Shown here one piece after another: positions 19,269-27,771 of a stretch of DNA of 64,000 nt. The position numbers and the translations under genes are program-made. Origin of the DNA: Hellea sp. (GTDB taxonomy: Bacteria; Pseudomonadota; Alphaproteobacteria; Caulobacterales; Maricaulaceae); contig JABDKG010000042.1 in the NCBI GenBank assembly GCA_013002305.1, positions 62,001-126,000 on the forward strand. Direction: 5' to 3'. The notes under the pieces were generated by a model, which worked only from the letters and a program-made list of their open reading frames with translations, was not told the origin of the DNA and made no database searches. Position 1 is the stretch's first letter. Each line of letters begins with the position of its first letter.

Positions 19269-19286
19269 ATACGACATATGTCGTAT
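19269..19286. promoter_or_regulatory. perfect 18-bp palindrome, candidate operator
   Basis: ATACGACATATGTCGTAT is a perfect inverted repeat of 18 bp lying between the rpoD terminator and the small secreted gene, about 61 bp before that gene's start. The ACAnnTGT core resembles operators of BlaI/CopY-type winged-helix repressors, which is a family-level comparison from memory. No such regulator is in the window. Confidence 0.6.
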
Positions 19287-19308
19287 TTGTAATGCAATGG
19301 TTAGAATC

Positions 19309-19335
19309 AAAAAAGGGCGCCGCAATGACGCCCTT
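19309..19335 (-). terminator. Rho-independent terminator of rpoD
   Basis: On the minus strand, AAGGGCG, a nine-base loop and CGCCCTT are followed by a T run. It starts about 20 bp after the rpoD stop codon. Confidence 0.88.
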
Positions 19336-19355
19336 ATAAATTTAGTTATATGAAA

Positions 19356-21395
19356 TTACTGATCCAGAAAGCTGCGAAGTTTGCGCGAGCGGCTTGGGTG
19401 CTTGAGTTTGCGCAGCGCCTTGGCTTCGATCTGGCGAATACGCTCGCGGGTGACCGAGAATTGCTGACCAACTTCTTCGAGCGTATGATCGGTATTCATC
19501 CCAATACCAAATCGCATCCGCAAAACCCGCTCTTCGCGCGGCGTCAAGGATGCCAGAACGCGGGTCGTGGTTTCGCGAAGGTTTGACTGGATCGCCGCGT
19601 CGATTGGCAGGATAGCATTGCTGTCCTCGATGAAGTCGCCAAGTTGGCTATCTTCTTCATCTCCGATTGGTGTTTCCAGTGAAATCGGCTCTTTAGCGAT
19701 CTTCATGACCTTCCGGACTTTTTCCAGCGGCATGTTGAGCTTGGCGGCGAGTTCTTCCGGCGTTGGCTCCCGGCCAATTTCGTGCAGAATTTGGCGCGAT
19801 GTTCGAACGATTTTATTGATCGTTTCGATCATATGGACCGGAATACGAATGGTCCGGGCCTGATCCGCGATAGACCGCGTAATGGCCTGACGAATCCACC
19901 AGGTGGCGTAGGTCGAGAACTTATAACCGCGGCGATATTCGAATTTATCAACCGCTTTCATAAGGCCGATATTTCCTTCTTGAATAAGATCAAGGAATTG
20001 AAGGCCGCGATTAGTATATTTCTTGGCGATCGAAATAACGAGGCGTAAATTGGCTTCGACCATTTCCTTCTTGGCTTGACGGGCTTCACGCTCACCTTTT
20101 TGAACGGTCTGAACAATACGGCGGAACTCATCAACAGGGACGCCCGTTTCTTGCGCGAGTTCGCCAATTTCCTCGCGAATTTTCTCGATGGATTTGTTTT
20201 CGCGTTTGATGAAGCGATCCCAGGCCGGCGACTTTCCGTTTAGTTCTTCGAGCCAGCTTGGCTTGAGCTCTGAGCCGAGATATTCTTCCAGAAATTCATG
20301 ACGCGGTACGCCATTGCCGTCTGCCAGGCGCATGAGGCGACCTTCAAGCGAGATAAAGCGCTTATTGATGGCATAGAGCTGCTCAATCAACGCGTCGATA
20401 CGGGCATTGTTAAGCTGCAGAGATTTGATTTCCTGAATAATGCGCTTTTGAATGCCCTCATATTCCTCGAATTGAGGCTTGCGCATTTTACGGCCCGACA
20501 GGCGTGAACGGATGAGCATTTCCTGGAGTTTTTGGAATCGGGCAAAGTCCGTTGAAATCATATCCAGCGTATTCATCACATCTTCACGAAGGGCTTGCTC
20601 CATGGCGGCCATAGAGAGGTTTGTTTTATCTTCTTCCTCTTCCTCATCATCGTCGATGGGCTTTTGGCCTTCCTCGTAGTTCCGTTCGATTTTGATCGTT
20701 CGGTCATTGACGGCGCGAGCGGCTTTTATGTCTTCAGGCGTGGCTTCGATCTCGCCTTTTTCGATCTTCTCTCGTCGCACTGCGGCGCCGGACCGGTCTT
20801 CCTGAATATTGCCGATGGCCCGATTATAGGTGGTGTCGAGATCGATAATATCGCGCAGCAGAATACGGCCTTCTTCAAGCTCTTCGCGCCAGACCATAAT
20901 TGCTTCAAAAGTCAGGGCGCTTTCGCACAGGCCTTTAATCATTGTATAGCGTCCGGCTTCAATTCGTTTAGCGATTGAAATCTCGCCTTCACGAGATAGC
21001 AGCTCGACAGTGCCCATTTCGCGCAGATACATCCGGACTGGATCATCGGTGCGATCTAGCTCTTCTTTGGAATTGCCGCCTTTGACGGCTGTCGTTTGGG
21101 ACCGCGCGAGCGTTTTGGAACCGATCGTTTCTTCCTCTTTATCGTCTATGACAGAAATGCCCATGTCTGAGAGCTGAGCAAGTGTCACTTCGATATCTTC
21201 AGGCGTGATGCCCTTTAGGTCGATATGTTTGTTAAGTTCGGTGGTCGAAAGCAGGCCGCTTAGCTTGGCCTTGGCCAGCATGCGCTTGACTTCAATATTC
21301 TCTAATTCCAGACGATTAGTGCCAGGGGCAGCAATTGTGATCTCTTCCGCGTCCACCTTAGGGGCAGCGGTTTCATTCGGTGAGGCGTCGGCCAT
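19356..21395 (-). CDS. rpoD: RNA polymerase primary sigma factor RpoD (sigma-70)
   Basis: The 679-residue housekeeping sigma factor. Region 1.1 is present at the N-terminus; regions 1.2 to 4 follow with the expected landmarks: [11 protein letters not shown] (1.2), [19 protein letters not shown] and [15 protein letters not shown] (2.2-2.4), and [13 protein letters not shown]-type and [18 protein letters not shown] (4.2). A long acidic insert around residue 250 ([10 protein letters not shown]) is part of the non-conserved region. It lies 93 bp after dnaG, the normal macromolecular-synthesis arrangement in this class. Confidence 0.98.
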   Translation of the reverse strand: MADASPNETAAPKVDAEEITIAAPGTNRLELENIEVKRMLAKAKLSGLLSTTELNKHIDLKGITPEDIEVTLAQLSDMGISVIDDKEEETIGSKTLARSQTTAVKGGNSKEELDRTDDPVRMYLREMGTVELLSREGEISIAKRIEAGRYTMIKGLCESALTFEAIMVWREELEEGRILLRDIIDLDTTYNRAIGNIQEDRSGAAVRREKIEKGEIEATPEDIKAARAVNDRTIKIERNYEEGQKPIDDDEEEEEDKTNLSMAAMEQALREDVMNTLDMISTDFARFQKLQEMLIRSRLSGRKMRKPQFEEYEGIQKRIIQEIKSLQLNNARIDALIEQLYAINKRFISLEGRLMRLADGNGVPRHEFLEEYLGSELKPSWLEELNGKSPAWDRFIKRENKSIEKIREEIGELAQETGVPVDEFRRIVQTVQKGEREARQAKKEMVEANLRLVISIAKKYTNRGLQFLDLIQEGNIGLMKAVDKFEYRRGYKFSTYATWWIRQAITRSIADQARTIRIPVHMIETINKIVRTSRQILHEIGREPTPEELAAKLNMPLEKVRKVMKIAKEPISLETPIGDEEDSQLGDFIEDSNAILPIDAAIQSNLRETTTRVLASLTPREERVLRMRFGIGMNTDHTLEEVGQQFSVTRERIRQIEAKALRKLKHPSRSRKLRSFLDQ

Positions 21396-21488
21396 ATAAA
21401 ATTCACTCCAGCAAAGACAAAGATACAGGCTTTGCCTTAAAAATGCGTATAAGCCAGCGCGCAGATCTATTCCGCGGCCGGTAAATTT

Positions 21489-23303
21489 CTAACTTTGGCG
21501 TTTTCTCCTTGAGGCTCGCATCAGTTTTTTCAAACCTTCCGCATTATCCTCACGGATTGAATCCGCCATACGGGATCGGGCATCTTCACGCGCATCATCG
21601 ACTTGGACATTGCCCAATAGGGCTTCGGCCTCAGCATTCCACAAGGCCAATCGGTTTTCCAAGTTTGCGTCAGAGCCTCCCATTGCCGCCATCGTTAAAC
21701 GACGGTCTTTTTTCAGAGACTTCAATGTTACTCCCAATCCTTCCCGCTCTATATGGCTATAGAGTTCCGATTTTTCAACCTTATTTGTGGTCCTCTGATA
21801 GGACAAAATGGCGGTTAAGAGGGTTGAAAGGCCCGGTTGGGTGAAATTAAAGGCAAAAAGGCTGTCGTCGACATGGTCAAGAAGCTCGGGCCACTCTAAT
21901 ATTGCGCCCAATAAACGTTGCTCCCGGGTGGCCATAATGGCTGAGGCATTCATCGCGCCTTTCTGATCCGAGCTTAGGAACTTTTGGGGCTTACGTCGCG
22001 CAAATCCGCCGCGACTTTTATAACCAAATTCGGCGTAAAAACGCTCTAACAGCCTTGTTTTGTAAAGATCCCGAACGGAGTCATGATTAATCTCGCGTAG
22101 GGCGGCATAAATCCGGTCTTTTAGTCCCGCCTTGTCTTCAGGTGTATTGAGCGGTGCTGCCTGTACTTCTCTTTGCCACAACATATCGACCAGCGGCATG
22201 GCGCGTTCCAGAACACTCGTCATAGCGGCGCGGCCATCGGAACGAAGCAAGTCATCCGGGTCTTGGCCGTTTGGTAAAATAGCGAATCGCAAGGATTGAC
22301 TGGGCCTGAGCATAGGAAGCGCGCGCTCAATCGACCGGAAAGCCGCCCGAAGTCCGGCCTTGTCGCCGTCAAAACAGAGAATTGGCTCTGGACCTGCGCG
22401 CCAAAGCAAATCCAGTTGGTCCTCGGTCAGGGCTGTTCCGAGCGGCGCGACGGCGTGTTCAAATCCATATTTCGCGAGAGCGATCACGTCCATATAGCCT
22501 TCGGCAACTATCAGGCCGCGCGACGGATTTTTAGGATCAGATAATGATCGTCGCGCTTCCGGATAGCGATATAAAATCCGGCCCTTGTGAAAAATATTAG
22601 TCTCGGGCGAGTTCAAATATTTGGCTTTAGCGTCCCTTTCCATCGCTCGTCCGCCAAAGGCGACAAGCCGGCCGCGCGTGTCATGAATTGGAAACATGAT
22701 GCGGTTACGAAAACGATCCCACGGCTCTCTGGATTTATCATCAGGCTCAATGATCAACCCGGCCTCGATCAGAACGTTGTGACTGGCACCTTGTTGAACC
22801 AGTTCATCTCGAAGCGCGTCAAAACTGTCCGGCGCAAATCCGATCCCGAAACGCTGCGCGTCTTCGCCGGTCAGGCCGCGCGACTTGAGATAATCGCGGG
22901 CTTCACTTCCTACATCTCGCCTGAGCGATTTCATAAAAAAAGTGTGCGCCGCGTCCATCCAATTGATGGCGACTTTATTGCGGGCGGCTCGGCGCTCGGC
23001 ATCCGGATCGACCTTAGGCATTTCCATGCCCGCTTCGCTGGCCAATTTCTCAACGGCTTCCGGAAAAGACAGTCCTTCGACTTCCATCAAAAATGATATG
23101 ACATCACCATGTTTGCCGGAGGAAAAGCAGTGGTAGAACCCCTTATCGTCATTAACAAAAAAGCTTGGCGTCTTCTCATTTGTAAAAGGTGAAAGCCCTG
23201 CAAATTCCCGGCCTTGCCGTTTGAGTTTGACATGGCGGCCTATCACATCCGAAGGCCGGACCCGGGTTTTTAGCTCATCCATGAAATTTTCGCCAAAGCG
23301 CAT
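21489..23303 (-). CDS. dnaG: DNA primase DnaG
   Basis: This primase makes RNA primers for replication. The TOPRIM core is clear (VAEGYMDVIAL, and FDGDKAGLRAA), as is the C-terminal helicase-interaction region, which is divergent. The N-terminal zinc-ribbon-like domain keeps the framework of the family (PFTNEKTPSFFVND, KGFYHCFSSGKHGDVISF) but three of the four canonical zinc ligands are replaced: the CPFH pair is SPFT, and the second cysteine of the CxxC pair is serine. The same kind of change is, to my knowledge, widespread in alphaproteobacterial DnaG. Length is 604 residues. The short gap to rpoD makes a dnaG-rpoD operon likely. Confidence 0.96.
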   Translation of the reverse strand: MRFGENFMDELKTRVRPSDVIGRHVKLKRQGREFAGLSPFTNEKTPSFFVNDDKGFYHCFSSGKHGDVISFLMEVEGLSFPEAVEKLASEAGMEMPKVDPDAERRAARNKVAINWMDAAHTFFMKSLRRDVGSEARDYLKSRGLTGEDAQRFGIGFAPDSFDALRDELVQQGASHNVLIEAGLIIEPDDKSREPWDRFRNRIMFPIHDTRGRLVAFGGRAMERDAKAKYLNSPETNIFHKGRILYRYPEARRSLSDPKNPSRGLIVAEGYMDVIALAKYGFEHAVAPLGTALTEDQLDLLWRAGPEPILCFDGDKAGLRAAFRSIERALPMLRPSQSLRFAILPNGQDPDDLLRSDGRAAMTSVLERAMPLVDMLWQREVQAAPLNTPEDKAGLKDRIYAALREINHDSVRDLYKTRLLERFYAEFGYKSRGGFARRKPQKFLSSDQKGAMNASAIMATREQRLLGAILEWPELLDHVDDSLFAFNFTQPGLSTLLTAILSYQRTTNKVEKSELYSHIEREGLGVTLKSLKKDRRLTMAAMGGSDANLENRLALWNAEAEALLGNVQVDDAREDARSRMADSIREDNAEGLKKLMRASRRKRQS

Positions 23304-23424
23304 AGGGCTTATTTAAGGGGAATATCTAAAAATTGCGAGTCTTGGGGCGGTTTTCGTCAACAGTTAATTGCCGATTGGGTTGGAACTATTGTAGGAAGAT
23401 GGCTTGTAAGGGAAGGGCAGCGTT

Positions 23425-24915
23425 ATGGACTTGCAAGAATTTACGCGTTTGGCCAATGGCGGCCTCAATATATTGGGATCGCTTTTTGTTTTAATAATCG
23501 GCCTATTACTTGTGCTTGTTGTCATATTTTTTGTCGTCGATGTGACCCAAACCAAGGATGCGGTGCGTCGGAACTATCCGGTTATTGGCCGGTTTCGAAA
23601 ATTGTTTTCAACTCTTGGCGAATTTTTCCGGCAATATTTCTTTGCTATGGACCGCGAGGAAATGCCGTTTAACAGGGCTGAACGGGACTGGATCGCAAAT
23701 GTTAGCGCTCATGGATCCGAAACCCTGCCCTTTGGGTCAACCCGCCGCCTTTCGGCCGGAGCAGCGATATTTGCGAACGGTATGTTTCCCAAACAGGAAG
23801 GCGAACATATTCCGCGCCGCCCCTATGTCATCGGCAAAGGCACGCCAAATCCGTTTGTGCCCAACAGCTTTTTCAATATCTCTGCCATGAGTTATGGCTC
23901 CTTATCCAAACCCGCTATTCAAGCCTTGTCGCAAGGCGCTCAGCTCGCCGGATGTTGGCTAAATACAGGAGAGGGCGGCGTTTCGCCTTACCACCTAGAG
24001 GGCGGATGTGATCTGGTCTTTCAAATCGGCACCGGTAAATTCGGAGTTCGCAACGAAGATATGACCTTAGATGAAGGAAAACTAAAAACACTTTGCGAAC
24101 AAAATTCTCAAATCCGGATGATCGAGCTTAAATTGAGCCAAGGCGCAAAGCCCGGTAAGGGCGGGATATTGCCAGCCAGCAAGGTGACCGAGGAGATTGC
24201 TAAAATTCGCGGAATCGAAGCCGGGAAGGCCGCTATCTCTCCAAATAGACATGTTGAGGCATCCAATACGGGCGAGCTTCTCGACCTGATTGACAGGGTT
24301 CGGCGGATTTCCGCGCGGCCGACCGGCATAAAAATGGCAGTTGGGCAATTAAAGCCGGTTAAGGACCTGATTAGGGAAATTAAGAAACGCGGATTAGCAT
24401 CTGCCCCAGATTTCATAACTATCGATGGCGGAGATGGCGGGACAGGCGCGGCTCCGATGCCGCTGCTTGATAATATGGGGCTGACGATCCGCGAGAGCCT
24501 CCCGGCTGTTGACGATCTGCTGGTCAAAGCCGGGCTGCGCAAGCGGATCGCGATCATAGCTGCCGGTAAGTTGGTGACACCGGCCGAAGCTGCCTGGGCG
24601 TTTTGCGCGGGCGCCGACTTTGTCAGTTCAGCGCGGGGGTTTATGTTTGCACTTGGCTGTATCCAAGCGTTGAAATGCAATGAAAATACATGCCCGACCG
24701 GGGTAACAACCCACGATAGACGGCTTCAAAAGGGTCTGAATCCTGAAAATAAGTCGGTTAAAGTCCGCAATTATTGCCATACAATGTGTCATGAAGTCGA
24801 AATGATCGCACATTCTTGCGGCGTTGATCATCCTAGAGACCTGACCCGTGATCACGTCTTGATCGTCCAGCCGGATGGGCGCTCCATCCCCTTATCGCAA
24901 ATGTGGACAGTTTAG
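23425..24915 (+). CDS. FMN-binding glutamate synthase-family protein
   Basis: A 496-residue protein with an N-terminal transmembrane helix (about residues 15-38) followed by the FMN/Fe-S half of glutamate synthase (the alpha-subunit central domain). The block FNISAMSYGSLSKPAIQALS, TIDGGDGGTGAAPMP and the cysteine cluster CNENTCPTGVTTHDRRLQKG match this. There is no amidotransferase domain, so it is unlikely to make glutamate from glutamine by itself; the membrane-anchored stand-alone form is a widespread family of unknown physiological role. It diverges from dnaG across a 121-bp gap. Confidence 0.9.
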   Translation: MDLQEFTRLANGGLNILGSLFVLIIGLLLVLVVIFFVVDVTQTKDAVRRNYPVIGRFRKLFSTLGEFFRQYFFAMDREEMPFNRAERDWIANVSAHGSETLPFGSTRRLSAGAAIFANGMFPKQEGEHIPRRPYVIGKGTPNPFVPNSFFNISAMSYGSLSKPAIQALSQGAQLAGCWLNTGEGGVSPYHLEGGCDLVFQIGTGKFGVRNEDMTLDEGKLKTLCEQNSQIRMIELKLSQGAKPGKGGILPASKVTEEIAKIRGIEAGKAAISPNRHVEASNTGELLDLIDRVRRISARPTGIKMAVGQLKPVKDLIREIKKRGLASAPDFITIDGGDGGTGAAPMPLLDNMGLTIRESLPAVDDLLVKAGLRKRIAIIAAGKLVTPAEAAWAFCAGADFVSSARGFMFALGCIQALKCNENTCPTGVTTHDRRLQKGLNPENKSVKVRNYCHTMCHEVEMIAHSCGVDHPRDLTRDHVLIVQPDGRSIPLSQMWTV

Positions 24916-24994
24916 AAATAAACAGACGTTCTGACGAGCATCGCGAATTAACGGCCTATTGGGGTTTTTCATATAAGCAATATTCGATTATTAC

Positions 24995-26431
24995 TTGAAT
25001 GGATCAATTTTGCGGTGGATTGACACATTATTGCGGTTAGACCGGTTCGAAAAGTCGAGTGATATTGTCCGAATTCGGGCGGTCAAGACGATCATTGCAG
25101 CATTCCTTGCGATCCAACTCCTAAATCTGGTCCAGATGATATTGTCTTACGGCGAATGGACCGTTGATTGTACAATTGGTGTTTTGGCTATGCTCGTAAC
25201 GGGTCTGTTATTGCTGAGCTATCGTTACCACGACAAATTTTACCTAGCAGCCTTCGGATTTACATTCTTAATGTGGGCGGGCATTTATTTCTCAGCTGCA
25301 ATAGATCATACGGGCATTAACAGTGCATTATTACCGCTATTGCCGATTTGTATCTTTCTCAATGGATTTATCAGTGGTTGGCGAACGACACTCATTTGCG
25401 GTGCAGCTTCACTGGCTTTGATCGGTGTTTTATACAATATTACCCAATCAGCTCCTGTAGAGTTTTTATTCTCAGCTGCAGAGTTCGAGGTTAGAAATGA
25501 TCAACGTGCCATACAAATATCAATGGCCTGTTTACTCGTCACTCTTATTGCGGCTCGGTTCAGCCACTCCATGCATGGGCTGTTTCAACGCGACGAAGAA
25601 AATCTTTTGCGTATCCGTCAGGCTGAACGTCAGCGGACAGCGTTCTTCTCATCCCTCAGCCACGAAATTAGAACGCCGCTAAACGGGATTATTGGTATGA
25701 GCGGTTTGCTCATGAAAACAGATCTGTCCAGTCAGCAAAGGCAATATGCAACGATCGTCTCCGAGTGCAGCGAAAATCTGATGGATGTGATGGGTAATGT
25801 TATGGAGATCTCGCAAATTGATAATGAGCGGATGGTTCTGAAACCTGAGCTCTTTGATGTTCAAGCCATGGCCTCCGGTCTTATCAAAAAACTTGAGGAA
25901 AAAACCAAGGATCACGGCGATACATTTCTAGGACAACATATTGCGCCCTCGGTTCCAAAATATCTATTTGCGGATAAGCGGCGCCTTCAATTGGTCATCA
26001 GCCATCTCTTAAGTAATGCGCTCAACTTTACGCAAAAAGGCTCGGTTAATCTGTTGCTTGATGGCGAGTCCGATGGGGACGATCATTTCAGACTATGCGT
26101 CTATGTCAGAGATACCGGTGCCGGAATTAAAAAAGACGAACTTAAAAACATCTATCAACCTTTCCATCAGCTTGATAATTCTTTGTCGCGGCAGCATGAG
26201 GGAACTGGGCTGGGATTGTCTCTATGCAAAGAAATCGTTGAATATATGGGCGGACGGCTTGATGTTGTCAGCGAAGTTGGTGTTGGTTCGACTTTTTTCT
26301 TCGAGTTAAGTTTGCCGACAAAGGATATTGCAAAATCAGGCGCCACCTTGAAAGCATTTGAGGACAATAAAAAACGGCCCGCTGAGCAGACTGTTATCGA
26401 TTTAAAGCCAGACCGAAAAAATTTCGGTTAG
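24995..26431 (+). CDS. membrane histidine kinase
   Basis: A 478-residue sensor kinase. Several transmembrane helices occupy roughly residues 30-195, then the HisKA dimerisation helix with [12 protein letters not shown] (phospho-accepting histidine), and a HATPase_c domain with N (SNALNFTQ), G1 (DTGAGI) and G2 ([11 protein letters not shown]) boxes. No receiver domain follows. The start is a TTG at 24995; there is no ATG before the first membrane helix, and alternative TTG codons lie 5 and 12 codons further on, so the exact start is uncertain. Its stop lies 1 bp from the convergent DUF3035 stop. No cognate response regulator is adjacent. Confidence 0.88.
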   Translation: MNGSILRWIDTLLRLDRFEKSSDIVRIRAVKTIIAAFLAIQLLNLVQMILSYGEWTVDCTIGVLAMLVTGLLLLSYRYHDKFYLAAFGFTFLMWAGIYFSAAIDHTGINSALLPLLPICIFLNGFISGWRTTLICGAASLALIGVLYNITQSAPVEFLFSAAEFEVRNDQRAIQISMACLLVTLIAARFSHSMHGLFQRDEENLLRIRQAERQRTAFFSSLSHEIRTPLNGIIGMSGLLMKTDLSSQQRQYATIVSECSENLMDVMGNVMEISQIDNERMVLKPELFDVQAMASGLIKKLEEKTKDHGDTFLGQHIAPSVPKYLFADKRRLQLVISHLLSNALNFTQKGSVNLLLDGESDGDDHFRLCVYVRDTGAGIKKDELKNIYQPFHQLDNSLSRQHEGTGLGLSLCKEIVEYMGGRLDVVSEVGVGSTFFFELSLPTKDIAKSGATLKAFEDNKKRPAEQTVIDLKPDRKNFG

Positions 26432-26432
26432 A

Positions 26433-26945
26433 CTAGAGACCTGGAAGTTTTGCGGATCCGGGTTTGCGCGTAATTTCAACCTGACCACCGCCAGTTGCTG
26501 CATTGATCGCATTCAGACGTTTGGCTTCGGCTTCCGGGTCTAGCGGCGCGTTGGCGCCCAAGATCGCTTCAGAAAATGACGTGGTTTTACGCTCAACGCT
26601 GTTCTGGCCGTCAATTTCGACCCGGATTTCCGGATTGGCCCGCGGCGCGCCGGCTTTTCCCATCAAGTACATTTCGCCTTGAGATGGCTCGGCACTGTCA
26701 ATCTCACCCACCAAAGCTTCCCGGGCGGCTTTTTGAGTGTAGTTGTTCTCATAAGAGGATTCGCCCGCGCGCGGTGGCCGCAGATTATATTCCGGCGGCA
26801 CAACCAGCGGCGCTTTGGTCAGAATATTAAATTCGTTGGGCGCAGACTGTTTCAAACCCAGAGCTTTTGAGGCCGAGGCGCAACCCGACATCGCAACGCC
26901 AAAGCCGATAAGAGCTGATAATCCTAAAATTTTGCGCATAGACAT
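26433..26945 (-). CDS. DUF3035 lipoprotein
   Basis: A 170-residue lipoprotein with lipobox GCAS in MSGCASASKALGLKQ and the DUF3035 core, including PLVVPPEYNLRPPRAGE. The start is the ATG behind AGGAG (26951-26956). Its location after ileS-lspA, separated by a 284-bp gap, is the usual alphaproteobacterial order, and it fits that a lipoprotein lies next to the lipoprotein signal peptidase. The function is unknown. Confidence 0.87.
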   Translation of the reverse strand: MSMRKILGLSALIGFGVAMSGCASASKALGLKQSAPNEFNILTKAPLVVPPEYNLRPPRAGESSYENNYTQKAAREALVGEIDSAEPSQGEMYLMGKAGAPRANPEIRVEIDGQNSVERKTTSFSEAILGANAPLDPEAEAKRLNAINAATGGGQVEITRKPGSAKLPGL

Positions 26946-27115
26946 GAGCGACTCCTGTAATTCGGCCTGTTCATAGCGAAAGAATCCGCGCGGGCCAAGT
27001 GACCAAATGGTTATTTTTTCATTTGCCGAACTGCAATTTGTAAGTCCCAAATCTGATGTTATTTTGGATTGGTGAAAATTGGGAACGCCGGCGGAAAACC
27101 GCCAAAAATTGCGAA

Positions 27116-27138
27116 GTTCCACGTTTTCGGCGTGGAAC
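27116..27138. repeat. perfect inverted repeat in the lspA-DUF3035 gap
   Basis: GTTCCACG and CGTGGAAC form a perfect 8-bp stem with a 7-base spacer (TTTTCGG). It is about 92 bp after the lspA stop on the minus strand. It lacks a proper T-run on the minus side, so it is a weak terminator or attenuator candidate. The half-sites also resemble ParB parS half-sites; see findings. Confidence 0.6.
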
Positions 27139-27229
27139 GTCCTCGGATTGTCTCTTGTTCCATGTGAAAAATTTTTGAAAATTAAACACAATCTCGGCTA
27201 CTTCAACATGCCTAAAGTGATATACGAGA

Positions 27230-27769
27230 TCAGGCCTGTTTTTTCTTCTCACGCCGCCATTCCAGGAATATGTCCAGGGCGATAAACATGACGCCAATTG
27301 TGATGGCGCTGTCGGCGATATTGAATACCCAGGGAAAGAACGGGAGCAGGCCTTCGGCGCTGATGAAATCGGTGACCGAGCCGTGCATGAACCGGTCGAT
27401 GCCGTTGCCGATCGCGCCGCCAATGATAAGGCCAAGGCCAATGCGGGTAAATTTCTCTGAGGTTTTTAAAAGCACATAGAGAATCGCGATCACCATCAGC
27501 CCGGCAAAAACGGTCAAACCCCATCGCTTGGCCGGAGAGTCGCCGGATAACATCCCAAAACTGACGCCTTGATTGCAGGTCATGGCCCAATCAATGATCG
27601 GACTAAATTCCTTTAGGTAACCTTCTTGCCCGATGTAAGGATTAATCTCGCAAATATTGAATGGCAGATCGAACAGATCGGTGGCCCACTTTTTCGACAG
27701 CTGATCGAGCAGGACGATGACGGCCGGAAGGCCGAGCGCATAGGCCCAGAATGATTTGTAAATCTTCAT
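27230..27769 (-). CDS. lspA: lipoprotein signal peptidase (SPase II)
   Basis: A 179-residue integral membrane aspartyl protease that cleaves signal peptides from prolipoproteins. The catalytic aspartates are in NGIDRF and FNIADSAITIG, the two hallmark LspA motifs, and four hydrophobic segments are present. It starts 2 bp after the ileS stop, so it is co-transcribed with ileS. In this window the DUF3035 lipoprotein and others are likely substrates. Confidence 0.97.
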   Translation of the reverse strand: MKIYKSFWAYALGLPAVIVLLDQLSKKWATDLFDLPFNICEINPYIGQEGYLKEFSPIIDWAMTCNQGVSFGMLSGDSPAKRWGLTVFAGLMVIAILYVLLKTSEKFTRIGLGLIIGGAIGNGIDRFMHGSVTDFISAEGLLPFFPWVFNIADSAITIGVMFIALDIFLEWRREKKKQA

Positions 27770-27771
27770 CC

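Noticed and set aside
26946-27229. A hidden small gene between DUF3035 and lspA
   Set aside because: The only open frames lack ribosome sites or overlap lspA out of frame; the region holds the inverted repeat instead.
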